IMG/VR virus record: IMGVR_UViG_3300028610_001416
Location: 1-60,001 of that record
DNA from: a virus
Reading direction: 5' to 3' (one strand)
Length of the DNA stretch: 60,001 nt
Below, one piece after another: positions 39,336-47,663 of this stretch (the stretch's first letter is position 1; every line of letters starts with the position of its first letter). A program made the position numbers and the translations under genes. The notes under the pieces are model-generated. The model was not told the DNA's origin. It made no database searches and saw only the letters and a list, made by a program, of their open reading frames with translations.

Positions 39336-40493
39336 ATGGCGAAGTCAAAGAAGAAAAAGAAAAAGGAAAAGAAAAAAAAGAAGGACACTGTAGCATCGAG
39401 AGCCAAACGCAGAGCAGAGACACATAAGGCTGGTTTTGAAAACACTGCGTTTGAAGTGCCAGATGACAAGAATCAATTGCTTTTACAAACCGATAAAACC
39501 AAGCGATTGGATATAATACCCTATACTGTTGGTGAGGGTAATCCGTGTGCTGACCCAGATGAACTTTATTATGAGAGGACATTTTTTGTCCATCGTGGTG
39601 TTGGGGCTGACCAAACTTCTTATGTCTGTCTTAGAAAGACGAACGAAGAAGCTTGTCCGATTTGTGAGTATCGTGCCTCGCTCATGAAGGACTCGGATGC
39701 AGATGAAGATGAAATCAAAGATTTGGCTCCCAAGGAAAGGCAGTTGTTTAACGTCATTGATACAAAAGACCGTAACAAAGGTGTTCAAGTATGGGAGATG
39801 TCTTTTCACCTGTTTGGCAAAAGGTTGGATAAGGAAATCAAGAATTCTGATGAAGATGACAAGTACGAGAATTTTGCCGAATTGGAAGGTGGTTTCACGC
39901 TCAAGTGTGGTGTGGAAGAGCAAAAGCAAGGTGGATACACTTTCTTTGAAGTTGTGACTATTCACTTCAAACCACGGAGCAAGGATTATGATGAAGATAT
40001 TGTCGAAGAAGCAACTTGCCTTGATGACATTCTCATTATTAAGGATTACGACGAGCTGAAGCAAATATTTCTCCAGACGGTAGGTGAAGACGGGGGTGAT
40101 GGGGAAGGCAAGAGTAGTAAGAAGAAGAAGAAAAGCAGTAAGGGTAAGGACAAGAAAGAGACAAAGAAGGATGATGACACCTGGGAAGAAAGTGACAGGG
40201 TTGTAGTTGAAATCGAAGGGGAAGACTATCCTGGTGAGATAACTGAAGTTGATGAAGACGAAGAAACGGCAACAGTTGAATTTGACGATGGGGAAATTCG
40301 GGAAGATATTCCGTTTGATGACCTCGAAGTTGAGCCAACAAAATCATCTAAGAAAAAGAAAAGCAGCAAGGACAAGGACAAGAAAGGTAAAAAGGGTAAG
40401 TGCCCAGGTGGTGGAACATTTGGTGAAGATACTGATGAACTGCCGGAATGTAAAGATTGCAAGAAATGGGATGCTTGCGATGATGTCGATTAG
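39336..40493 (+). CDS. gp32-like ssDNA-binding protein with Tudor-like domain
   Basis: 385 aa. Residues 1-30 are Lys-rich; residues about 30-245 have the gp32-like pattern, including a zinc site (YVCLRKTNEEACPICEYR), QLFNVIDTKDRNKGVQVWEM and an acidic linker. Residues about 288-335 (DRVVVEIEGEDYPGEITEVD, then ETATVEFDDGE) look like a Tudor/SH3-like barrel, and the C-terminus has Lys-rich runs and a Cys-rich end (CPGGG, LPECKDC, WDACDD). It should coat single-stranded DNA in replication and recombination with the RecA-like protein at 40590. Confidence 0.7.
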   Translation: MAKSKKKKKKEKKKKKDTVASRAKRRAETHKAGFENTAFEVPDDKNQLLLQTDKTKRLDIIPYTVGEGNPCADPDELYYERTFFVHRGVGADQTSYVCLRKTNEEACPICEYRASLMKDSDADEDEIKDLAPKERQLFNVIDTKDRNKGVQVWEMSFHLFGKRLDKEIKNSDEDDKYENFAELEGGFTLKCGVEEQKQGGYTFFEVVTIHFKPRSKDYDEDIVEEATCLDDILIIKDYDELKQIFLQTVGEDGGDGEGKSSKKKKKSSKGKDKKETKKDDDTWEESDRVVVEIEGEDYPGEITEVDEDEETATVEFDDGEIREDIPFDDLEVEPTKSSKKKKSSKDKDKKGKKGKCPGGGTFGEDTDELPECKDCKKWDACDDVD

Positions 40494-40508
40494 TGATAGT
40501 AGTTTTGA

Positions 40509-40577
40509 GGCTGGCGGTTGCCGAAAGGCTTCATTGTCTCCGTTGAGATAGTGATTCCAGAAGCCGTCAGCCTTTTT
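40509..40577 (+). ncRNA. Structured RNA/terminator between SSB and RecA genes
   Basis: GGCTGGCGG (40509-40517) pairs with CCGTCAGCC (40564-40572; one GU) and is followed by TTTTT. Inside are a GCC-GAAA-GGC hairpin with a GNRA loop (40520-40529) and TCTC-CGTT-GAGA (40537-40548), giving a three-way junction. It may end some transcripts or sense a ligand to control the RecA-like gene. Confidence 0.55.
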
Positions 40578-40589
40578 ATGGATTGTAAG

Positions 40590-41669
40590 ATGAAGAAAAT
40601 GAGTACCAAGGAAGTGAAGAATAAGATTAGGAAGAAGAGGAAAAAGAAAAAGGCACTGACCGGTAGTGATTTTTTATCTACTGGTAGTACACTTCTTAAT
40701 CTTGCTTGCACTGGTTTCCCTGAGCGTGGTTTTGCTAAGGGGAGGTATTATTTTGTTGTGGGTGATACTATTAGTGGAAAGACTTGGTTGGCACTTACTT
40801 GTTTGGCTGAAGCGTCTATCAATTCTAATTTTAAGGACTATAGATTTATCTATGATAATGTTGAGGATGGGGCTTTGATGGACATCAAAAAATATTTTGG
40901 TGAAGATGTTTTTCTAAGGATGGAATTGCCCGGTTATAATTGCTCATATAATATTCAAGAGTTTTATTACAATATGGATGATGCAATTAATGAAGGCAGA
41001 CCATTTATTTACATCTTGGATTCGATGGATAGTCTTACCTCTGAAGCAGAAGTGAAAAAATTTGATGAAAATAAAAAGGCATATAGGAAGGGAAAAGAAA
41101 CAAAGGGTTCCTATGGTGATAAAGCCAAGGTGAATTCAGCGATGTTGCGTAGGGTGGTAGGAAAATCTTTATTGAAAAGCGGTTCGATTCTTATTATTAT
41201 AAATCAAACCAGAGACAAGGTGGATGCATCACGATTCGAGTCAAAGAAGACATGCTCTGGTGGACATGCTTTGCATTTCTACGCTTGTATGGAATTGCTG
41301 TCAAGTGTTGCTGGTCAAATTAAAAAGGAAGTCAGGAAGAAAAAACGGCAAATGGGGGTAAACTGTAGAATAAGAGTTAAGAAAAATAGAGTTACAGGGA
41401 AGGATAGGACAGTAACAATTCCTATCTATCACTCGTTTGGGATAGATGATGTAGGGAGTTGTGTTGATTATCTGCTTGAAGAAGGGCATTGGAAAAAACA
41501 TAAAGATGTGATAAATGCCAAAGGCCTTGGTATTAAAGGTTCGAGGAGAAAATTGATTAGACTTGTGGAGAGGGGAGAATTGGAAAAGGATTTGCAAGAA
41601 CTGGTTAGTGATGTATGGGGTGAGATTGAGATGGCTTGTGTTATCAAAAGGAAACCGAGGTATGTATGA
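40590..41669 (+). CDS. RecA/UvsX-like recombinase
   Basis: 359 aa from the ATG at 40590; an upstream reading from 40518 would be translated through the structured RNA. Walker A is VGDTISGKTWLA (about residues 50-61), Walker B region is FIYILDSMDSLTS (about 131-143), then IIINQTRDK (L2 side) and a basic C-terminal part. It forms filaments for strand exchange. Starts have only weak ribosome sites, so translation may depend on the structured leader. Confidence 0.75.
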   Translation: MKKMSTKEVKNKIRKKRKKKKALTGSDFLSTGSTLLNLACTGFPERGFAKGRYYFVVGDTISGKTWLALTCLAEASINSNFKDYRFIYDNVEDGALMDIKKYFGEDVFLRMELPGYNCSYNIQEFYYNMDDAINEGRPFIYILDSMDSLTSEAEVKKFDENKKAYRKGKETKGSYGDKAKVNSAMLRRVVGKSLLKSGSILIIINQTRDKVDASRFESKKTCSGGHALHFYACMELLSSVAGQIKKEVRKKKRQMGVNCRIRVKKNRVTGKDRTVTIPIYHSFGIDDVGSCVDYLLEEGHWKKHKDVINAKGLGIKGSRRKLIRLVERGELEKDLQELVSDVWGEIEMACVIKRKPRYV

Positions 41670-41935
41670 AAAAGCAAATTGGATGGTTTGACCCTGCTAA
41701 CAAACGGCTCTGTCATGTGGATGAAAAGAAAGCAAGGCCGGGGCATCACGAGGCATGTGTTGTGCCAGCGTGGATTGATTCAACAGGAGTTAGGATGCTT
41801 GATGCTGAGGATAAACTCCTAACCATAGCATTGGCAGAAACAAATGGAAGCAGAACGGAGGCTGCAAAGCTATTAGGGATACCTATAAGAACATTACACC
41901 ACAGAATTAAAAAGAGAACGGACCAAAATGAATAA
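41666..41935 (+). CDS. Fis-type HTH protein
   Basis: 89 aa from the ATG at 41666 (4-base overlap with recA). The C-terminus LLTIALAETNGSRTEAAKLL and PIRTLHHRIKK is a Fis/NtrC-type HTH. The N-terminus has three Cys/His-containing turns (FDPANKRLCHVD, GHHEACVV). Likely a DNA-binding regulator or architectural protein; it overlaps the exonuclease gene by 8 bases. Confidence 0.65.
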   Translation: MKKQIGWFDPANKRLCHVDEKKARPGHHEACVVPAWIDSTGVRMLDAEDKLLTIALAETNGSRTEAAKLLGIPIRTLHHRIKKRTDQNE

Positions 41936-42875
41936 GAAGTGGTTATTATTAGATTGTAATTATCTTTGTCATAGGGCAAAACATGCCACGGGCAATCTAA
42001 GCCATGGGGGAGATGCAACGGGGACAATATACGGACTTTTGCAATCACTATCAGGTTTTCAAGATATATTCAATACCTCCAGATTTGTTTTTTGTTGGGA
42101 CAGCAAGTTTAACAAGCGTAAGGATTTTTATCCACGATACAAAGCTAATAGACAAAAGCAAAAGAAGGAATATACAAAAGAGGAAATCAAATTTGAAAGG
42201 GCGTTTCGGAAACAGATGCAAAAACTTCGTATGTTGTATTTACCAATGATTGGATTCAAGAACATATTTGTTCAAAAGGGATATGAGAGTGATGATATAA
42301 TGGCAGAGATTAGTTTGCATTCAATTGCGAAGGATGACGAAGCTATTATCATAACCAGTGACAAGGATTTATATCAATGTATTGAATCTAATGTTTCCAT
42401 TTTTAATCCACAAACAAATAAGATTTTGACTTATCAGGGATTTTTCAAACGATACGGAATTGAACCTATGCTTTGGTCGATGGTTAAATCGCTTGCTGGA
42501 TGCACAACGGATAATGTCAGGGGTATAGAGGGTGTTGGTGAGAAGAGAGCAGTTCAGTTTTTGCTTAATGAACTTAATCCAAATTCTGCTGCATATAAGG
42601 CAATTAAATCGTCTAAGGGTAATAGGATAAGTAATAGGAATCTTTTTCTTGTTGTGCTTCCAATGGACGGAATTAATCAGTTTGAGTTAGAGGAAGATGA
42701 GTTGTCTAAAGAGGGATGGAAGGAAGTGACAGAGATGTTAGGAATGAAATCAATTAGAGATAGAATACCATTTGGAAAAAGAAAGAAGAAGAGTGTAAGA
42801 TATGAAAAGCCTGATGATGGGCATATGAGTTTAGGTGAAGAACAAGCAATGAGGAGTTTTGGAATTCGGACTTGA
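41928..42875 (+). CDS. 5'-3' exonuclease / flap nuclease
   Basis: 315 aa. Acidic metal ligands sit in WLLLDCNYLCHRAK, FVFCWDSKFNKRKDFYP, YESDDIMAEI and IIITSDKDLYQC, and the helix-hairpin-helix is GCTTDNVRGIEGVGEKRA, all typical of the PolA N-terminal/T5 D15 family. It supplies the nuclease missing from the polymerase at 35443 and would remove primers. Confidence 0.85.
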   Translation: MNKKWLLLDCNYLCHRAKHATGNLSHGGDATGTIYGLLQSLSGFQDIFNTSRFVFCWDSKFNKRKDFYPRYKANRQKQKKEYTKEEIKFERAFRKQMQKLRMLYLPMIGFKNIFVQKGYESDDIMAEISLHSIAKDDEAIIITSDKDLYQCIESNVSIFNPQTNKILTYQGFFKRYGIEPMLWSMVKSLAGCTTDNVRGIEGVGEKRAVQFLLNELNPNSAAYKAIKSSKGNRISNRNLFLVVLPMDGINQFELEEDELSKEGWKEVTEMLGMKSIRDRIPFGKRKKKSVRYEKPDDGHMSLGEEQAMRSFGIRT

Positions 42876-42877
42876 GT

Positions 42878-43246
42878 ATGACGCCAACACAAAGGACATT
42901 GAAAGCATTAAGGGAGCGAGGATATAGGGCGGGTGTTGTTGAACGCTGGTTGCGATTTGCAGGACCGTTTGGCAAGCGTCAGGACTTCATCGGTTTTATA
43001 GATATTATTGCCTTTTCGGCTTTTGAGACATTAGGTGTTCAATGTTGTAGTGGTAGTGCTGCTGGGCATTACAAAAAGATTGTAGAGGAAAGGAATCAAG
43101 AATGCTACGATTGGTTGGAACTTCCAAGCCGTAGAGTAGAAATATGGGCGTGGCGTAAGGTTAAGGAAAAACGAGGTAAGCAATATAGAAAAATGATTCA
43201 TCTTCCAAAAATTGTTTCGATAACTTTGGGGGAGTTAGATGTATGA
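42878..43246 (+). CDS. PD-(D/E)XK-like nuclease-fold protein
   Basis: 122 aa from the ATG at 42878; TTG at 42872 gives two more residues. RQDFIGFIDIIAF (Asp), VQCCSGSAAGHYKKIVEERN (Gln-Cys, Lys) and RRVEIWAWRKVK resemble a small PD-(D/E)XK or VRR-NUC-type nuclease common in phages. It may act on branched DNA. Catalytic residues are only inferred. Confidence 0.55.
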   Translation: MTPTQRTLKALRERGYRAGVVERWLRFAGPFGKRQDFIGFIDIIAFSAFETLGVQCCSGSAAGHYKKIVEERNQECYDWLELPSRRVEIWAWRKVKEKRGKQYRKMIHLPKIVSITLGELDV

Positions 43247-43500
43247 ATAGAGCAGAAGCATTACAGCAGCGGAAGAAATTAATAAGGCTTATTAGGGAAT
43301 GGACACGGGCAGATGTGGTTAGTAGATTGGGAGCTTTTGAACGACCAGTGTGGCTTGAGGCTGCACAAACTAAGTTAGACAAAGAGGAAGAGATTAGGGA
43401 GCTTGTATTAGGAACGTCTGATTTTATTGTGTTGGGAGCCAGATGGGGATTGTTGGGGGAAAAGAAAAGTGGATGTGATGAAAGAAAGAAAAAGAAATGA
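43243..43500 (+). CDS. Hypothetical 85-aa helical protein
   Basis: ATGA-type overlap with the gene before it. Contains an Arg-rich helix (LQQRKKLIRLIREWTRADVV) and a basic end (CDERKKKK). No family was recognised. Confidence 0.5.
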   Translation: MNRAEALQQRKKLIRLIREWTRADVVSRLGAFERPVWLEAAQTKLDKEEEIRELVLGTSDFIVLGARWGLLGEKKSGCDERKKKK

Positions 43501-43598
43501 TAAGATTAGATAGCCATCTTTTCGATGCTGGGGCTGAACCTGATGATATTAAAGCCCTCTATTGTTTGGGGAGGTCCCAGCAGTTTTTAAGGAGATAG
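43497..43598 (+). CDS. Possible 33-aa protein
   Basis: ATGA overlap with the previous gene; sequence opens MIRLDSHLFDAGAEPDDIKA. Its short AAGGAGATAG end provides the ribosome site of the next gene, at 43602. Translation is plausible but unproven. Confidence 0.35.
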   Translation: MIRLDSHLFDAGAEPDDIKALYCLGRSQQFLRR

Positions 43599-43601
43599 TA
43601 A

Positions 43602-43727
43602 ATGAAACTTATGTTTCCAAAGGATGACCCACGCTCGGATGGGAAACCAATTGACCCTAAGCGTCCTTGGATGTATCATGGTGCGGTTTGTCAGTTTGTT
43701 AAGAAGAATGCTTACTGTGACATCTGA
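43602..43727 (+). CDS. Small 41-aa protein
   Basis: AAGGAGATAGTAA upstream supports the start at 43602. Sequence opens MKLMFPKDDPRSDGKPIDPK and holds two Cys. Its end overlaps the next ORF. Function unknown. Confidence 0.4.
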   Translation: MKLMFPKDDPRSDGKPIDPKRPWMYHGAVCQFVKKNAYCDI

Positions 43728-43839
43728 TGATTCTATCTATAATGGAAAACCTTATATTCCGAGGAATGTAAAAGCTGTAAGGTTTAGAAATAGCAAAGAT
43801 TATGATTTAGTGTCTGTGGAGTTTTTGAAACGCTCATGA
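43708..43839 (+). CDS. Small 43-aa protein
   Basis: ATG at 43708 follows AAGAAG; a longer reading from 43624 overlaps the previous gene too much. Sequence opens MLTVTSDDSIYNGKPYIPRN. It overlaps the next gene by 4 bases. Function unknown. Confidence 0.4.
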   Translation: MLTVTSDDSIYNGKPYIPRNVKAVRFRNSKDYDLVSVEFLKRS

Positions 43840-44060
43840 TAAGAGAATTTGCTAAAGGAGAATCACAAGTAGAATTGCAAATGAGATATGGTATGAGGAT
43901 ATTTGTTCCTGGATGCACAGCCTGTGAAAAGGGGCTACTGTATGTAGCTGAAAAAATTATAAGTAATGATGAAAAAGAAATTAGAAAATTGAGGGTTTGT
44001 GGCAATTGTCAAAAAATTCTAATCAAAACTGTGGAAGATGTTTTTAATGAAAGAAAATAA
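43836..44060 (+). CDS. Small protein with Cys pairs
   Basis: 74 aa. Two Cys pairs (PGCTACEKG and RVCGNCQKI) suggest a zinc ribbon-like site. It overlaps the Rad50 N-half gene at its end, so it may be co-translated with the nuclease genes. Confidence 0.5.
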   Translation: MIREFAKGESQVELQMRYGMRIFVPGCTACEKGLLYVAEKIISNDEKEIRKLRVCGNCQKILIKTVEDVFNERK

Positions 44061-45141
44061 AAAAATAGAGAAACTCCGGATAATAGGTTATGGAGCAAAT
44101 GAGGATATTGAGATAGAATTAGGTCCTTGGGTTACTACCATTGTGGGTAGGAGTTATATTGGAAAGAGTTGGATACTCCGTGCTTTGCGGTGGGTGGCTT
44201 TGAATAAGCCTGCTGGCACAGTTTATGTTGACGAGAAAACAGGAGAGAAAAGAATATCTTGTATAAACTGGGATTCTGAAAAAGCCAGAGTTAGGTTGTT
44301 TGTTGATGGGAGGAGTATTGTTCGGACTCGAAGTAAGAGCATTAATACTTATAAACTTAGTGGAAGGAAACAACCTTATATTGCTTTTGGAAATGATGTG
44401 CCAGAAGAGATAGCAAGAATTCTAAACCTTAAGAATATTAATTTTCAAGGACAGCATTCAACGAAGGATAATAGGATACCTTTCTGGTTTTGTGAAACTG
44501 CGGGTGAGGTGTCTCGCCAATTGAATTCAATAGTCAATTTGAAATTAATAGATAGCACTCTTGCCAATATTGCTGCTGAGATGCGGAAGGTAAATACTGT
44601 TATTGAGATAACTGAGGAAGCATTGGAGGAGGCAGTAAAGAAAAGGAGAGAATTGGATTATGTTCGAGGTTTGAACCAAGACCTCAAAAACGTAGAAAAG
44701 CTGCAAAGTCAATGTGATGAAGATTTGCGAAAACGCTCTCTACTCGGTCAAAAAATAATATTAGTACAAAACTATAGGGTAATGCAAGAAAAAGCAAGAG
44801 AACAAGCGACAGAAGGGCTAAGAGTAGTTAGATTAATAGACGAATGCACAGAAATCGCTGATTCTGTTGAAAAGCTGTCAAAACTGCTCGAATCCAGTAA
44901 AGCACTGCAAAAGGTTATAAAAGCTCGACCCCCCTCTATCTTACCCTTGGAAAGGTTTAGAAAGGATGCGGAACAAATAACCGAGCGGTGTGTTAGGTTG
45001 GATTTATTAATTGAATCAGTTAAAGATAGGAGGCAGGAGAAATGCCGGGCACAGGAAACATCAAAAGTTCTAACGAAAGAGTTAGAAAGAATTTCGCAGG
45101 GGAGGTGTCCACTATGCGGGGCAAGACTAAAGAGGTCATAG
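44047..45141 (+). CDS. Rad50/SbcC N-terminal half (split)
   Basis: 364 aa from the ATG at 44047 (GGAAG upstream; ATG at 44038 also possible). IRIIGYGAN-like start, Walker A VGRSYIGKSWIL (about 36-47 of the long form), then NFQGQHSTKD and a long coiled coil, ending directly after a zinc hook CPLCG. The C-terminal lobe with Walker B is encoded separately at 46339. It is part of the Mre11-Rad50 type end-processing complex. Confidence 0.75.
   Translation: MKENKKIEKLRIIGYGANEDIEIELGPWVTTIVGRSYIGKSWILRALRWVALNKPAGTVYVDEKTGEKRISCINWDSEKARVRLFVDGRSIVRTRSKSINTYKLSGRKQPYIAFGNDVPEEIARILNLKNINFQGQHSTKDNRIPFWFCETAGEVSRQLNSIVNLKLIDSTLANIAAEMRKVNTVIEITEEALEEAVKKRRELDYVRGLNQDLKNVEKLQSQCDEDLRKRSLLGQKIILVQNYRVMQEKAREQATEGLRVVRLIDECTEIADSVEKLSKLLESSKALQKVIKARPPSILPLERFRKDAEQITERCVRLDLLIESVKDRRQEKCRAQETSKVLTKELERISQGRCPLCGARLKRS
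44745..44781 (+). repeat. Dispersed 37-bp motif, copy 4 (inside rad50 N-half gene)
   Basis: CGGTCAAAAAATA then TTAGTACAAAACTATAGGG; it reads LLGQKIILVQNYRVM in the gene. It matches copy 2 at about 31 of 37 positions, and similarity seems to continue some 20 bases downstream. Confidence 0.5.
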
Positions 45142-46091
45142 CCATACTTTTAGCTGATATACACCTTTCGTTAAAAGCACCTGTTTGGCGTTCGGCAGAA
45201 CCTGATTGGTTACGAGCACAACTTAGGCCTTTAGATGAGGTTAAGGGGCTTCAGCTTAGATATAAATGTCCTGTTTTGTGTGCTGGTGATATATTTGACC
45301 GAAATAGAGGGATTGCTGATGGGTGGAACGCCCCTCCCGAGTTAATAAATTATGCGATGAGTCATTTGCCTAATAATATGTATTGTATTCCTGGTCAGCA
45401 TGATTTGCCTAATCATCGGTATGAAGATATTAAACGGAGTGCTTATTGGACTTTGGTTGAAGCGGGTAAAATTACAAATTTATCACCTGAAACAGATGGG
45501 GTGTCATATGGGAAAGGTATGATGAGGATTTTTGCTTTCCCTCATGGATGTCCAATTAGACCATGCAGTGTTCCAAGGATGGCGGGTAGGTTATATATAG
45601 CTGTTGTTCACGATTATGTTTGGATACCAGGTTCTTCGTATTCTGGTGCTCCCAAAGAGAAAAAGATAAGGAGTACAAAACTTCGTAACGGTAGATTGAT
45701 GGGTTACGATGTTATTGTTTATGGGGATAATCATAAAGGGTTTAAGGCAAAGATAGGGAAGACAACGATATTTAACTGTGGAACGCTGATGAGAAGGAAA
45801 TCAGATGAGATTGATTATAAACCACAGGTTGGTTTGTTGTTGAAATCAGGCATGGTTATTCCCCACTACTTGGATATATCGAAGGATAAGTATCTTCTTA
45901 CAGCAGACCCAAAGGGGGAAAGACCAGAATTGGATTTGAAATCTTTTATGGAGAAGCTTGAGAAGTTGGGTAAGACTGAGTTGGATTTTGAGGATGCAAT
46001 GGAGGAATTTATTCGTGCTGGTAAAGTTTGTATAGAGGCGGGACAAATCATATTGGAAGCTATGGAGAAAGATAATGGCAAGAAAGATTGA
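45114..46091 (+). CDS. Mre11/SbcD-like nuclease
   Basis: 325 aa from the ATG at 45114, chosen for GGGGAGGTG upstream; a reading from 45042 is longer. Metallophosphatase motifs: LLADIHLSL, CAGDIFDRN, CIPGQHDLPNH, VVHDYVW and VYGDNHKGF, all in order. The gene sits between the two halves of rad50. It should cut at DNA ends and hairpins with the ATPase halves. Confidence 0.85.
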   Translation: MRGKTKEVIAILLADIHLSLKAPVWRSAEPDWLRAQLRPLDEVKGLQLRYKCPVLCAGDIFDRNRGIADGWNAPPELINYAMSHLPNNMYCIPGQHDLPNHRYEDIKRSAYWTLVEAGKITNLSPETDGVSYGKGMMRIFAFPHGCPIRPCSVPRMAGRLYIAVVHDYVWIPGSSYSGAPKEKKIRSTKLRNGRLMGYDVIVYGDNHKGFKAKIGKTTIFNCGTLMRRKSDEIDYKPQVGLLLKSGMVIPHYLDISKDKYLLTADPKGERPELDLKSFMEKLEKLGKTELDFEDAMEEFIRAGKVCIEAGQIILEAMEKDNGKKD

Positions 46092-46338
46092 TAAATACCT
46101 TGCGTTGAAAGAGAAGGTCGATGCGGCTAATAGTGCAGCTGACCAAGCGGAAGGTGCGGATAAGGAGGTAATGAAGCAGATAAAGAAAGAGTTTGGTTGT
46201 GCTTCATTAAGTTTAGCTGAGGTTAAATTGAGGCAGATGAGAAAACGTGGAGCATCGTCTGATAGAAAGAGAGATGCTGCTGTTGATGAATTTGAAGCAA
46301 ATTGGGCTGCAAAATTGGCGGAGGATGAGGACAATTAA
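46075..46338 (+). CDS. Small coiled-coil protein of the Mre11-Rad50 operon
   Basis: 87 aa, starting inside the end of the mre11 gene. Predicted almost fully helical (KYLALKEKVDAANSAADQAE; AEVKLRQMRKRG). It may stand in for part of the missing second coiled coil of the split Rad50. This is inference from position. Confidence 0.5.
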   Translation: MARKIDKYLALKEKVDAANSAADQAEGADKEVMKQIKKEFGCASLSLAEVKLRQMRKRGASSDRKRDAAVDEFEANWAAKLAEDEDN

Positions 46339-46917
46339 ATGTTGGACTTAGTTAAAACCAGAAAAAGGGTAGACAGCTTGCTCAGTGATTTAAGGACTGC
46401 GAGGAGGGTGTGTGCAGAGGAACGTGAGAAGCTGACTGAGGCTGAAGACCGTCGAACGTATATAGAGGAGGCACAGTGGGGGGCTCAGCTGGTAGCAAAG
46501 GAGGTTCAGCAGCGAGCTCACAAGCGTATAGCGGGGGTGGTTGACACTGGTCTTAAAACTGTCTTTGTTGGTGAGGATGTTTATGGATTTAGAATTCGCT
46601 TTGACCGAAAGAGGGGGAAGACAGATGCAGTCTTAATTCTTATTAAAAACGGGCACGAGGTAGCAGACCCATTAAATGAAGACAGTGGTGGAGTGGTTGA
46701 TGTTGCTGCTTTTATATTACGCACTTCTTGCATCGTTCTTGCTAAACCTAATCTGCGTCGGTTCTTAGCCCTCGACGAACCATTTAAGTTTGTAAGTAAG
46801 GAATATCGAAATAATGTAAGGCTGCTGCTGGAAGGGTTGTCAAAGGATTTCAGATTTCAGTATCTAATGGTAACCCACGAACCAGCTTACCATATAGGAA
46901 AGGTAATTGAATTATGA
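46339..46917 (+). CDS. Rad50/SbcC C-terminal half (split)
   Basis: 192 aa starting directly after the stop of the previous gene. It begins with a coiled coil and has the signature-like segment EDSGGVVDVAAFILRTSC and Walker B FLALDEPFKFVS, then LMVTHEPAY (H-loop). The partner is the N-half at 44047. Total coiled-coil length is far below that of SbcC. Confidence 0.75.
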   Translation: MLDLVKTRKRVDSLLSDLRTARRVCAEEREKLTEAEDRRTYIEEAQWGAQLVAKEVQQRAHKRIAGVVDTGLKTVFVGEDVYGFRIRFDRKRGKTDAVLILIKNGHEVADPLNEDSGGVVDVAAFILRTSCIVLAKPNLRRFLALDEPFKFVSKEYRNNVRLLLEGLSKDFRFQYLMVTHEPAYHIGKVIEL

Positions 46918-47123
46918 AGAAGGAAACAACTCGTAGAAATTTCTTAAAATTAGTTGGTATTGGTGTACTCGGTGTTTCACTTACAGATAAAGTGGATGCA
47001 GCAGATAGTACTTGGAACGCACCTAAACAACTCAGAGTAACGGATATATTTGTTTATGATGAGCAAGGAACGTATTTTCGTTTTTCATATGATTTGATGT
47101 TAATGTTACGGATTGACCCATAA
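46914..47123 (+). CDS. Small protein with Tat-type signal
   Basis: 69 aa. Residues 6-28 (TTRRNFLKLVGIGVLGVSL, then DKVDAAD) form a near-perfect twin-arginine signal with RRNFLK and an AxA-like cleavage region. The mature part is about 40 residues. Tat-exported phage proteins are rare. It overlaps the previous gene by 4 bases. Confidence 0.6.
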   Translation: MKKETTRRNFLKLVGIGVLGVSLTDKVDAADSTWNAPKQLRVTDIFVYDEQGTYFRFSYDLMLMLRIDP

Positions 47124-47140
47124 GGAAAGGTACTTGAATT

Positions 47141-47479
47141 ATGAAAGGTAAAATGGATTGGAGATTTTGGAGGTTGCAAGTTGTCAAAGGGAATATCACT
47201 CAGTATCTTTATGAGAGGGCGAGAAAGAATGACCAGAAGCAGTACAATGTACATATAAGAAGGGCTTGTATGTTATGGGCTGAAGATTACAAAAGATTAG
47301 AAAAGGTAAATAAACAACTTGAGATAGATAACAAAAAGCTTTGGTGTGTCATTACTGTGCTTGAAAGGAAGGTAGATAAAAGAGGGGCAGCTTTGAGTAC
47401 AGTATTGCCGAGGGTTCTTGTTCCGTGGAAACCCGTAATTGTAGATGCACTTAATTATACAGGTGAAAAAGAATCGTAG
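47141..47479 (+). CDS. Hypothetical 112-aa protein
   Basis: GGAAAGG upstream. Basic helical N-terminal half (TQYLYERARKNDQKQ), then a coiled coil (RLEKVNKQLEIDNKKLW). No family was recognised. Confidence 0.5.
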   Translation: MKGKMDWRFWRLQVVKGNITQYLYERARKNDQKQYNVHIRRACMLWAEDYKRLEKVNKQLEIDNKKLWCVITVLERKVDKRGAALSTVLPRVLVPWKPVIVDALNYTGEKES

Positions 47480-47483
47480 TATA

Positions 47484-47663
47484 ATGAAAGTTTACCCCAA
47501 AATTTTCTATCAAGGAATATGTCATAGTTGCCAGCGAGGATATTATTACCCTGCAGGCGATAGGTTTGCAAAACCCGATGATAAGAGAAAGTTGAAATGT
47601 GTTGCATGTGGTTATTCAGGGAATGGTATGATTAAAAAAGATAAATGTGCACCGAACTCATAA
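47484..47663 (+). CDS. Small zinc-ribbon-like protein
   Basis: 59 aa from the ATG at 47484. GICHSCQRG and LKCVACGYSG form a four-Cys zinc ribbon. Last gene before the terminator region. Confidence 0.55.
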   Translation: MKVYPKIFYQGICHSCQRGYYYPAGDRFAKPDDKRKLKCVACGYSGNGMIKKDKCAPNS

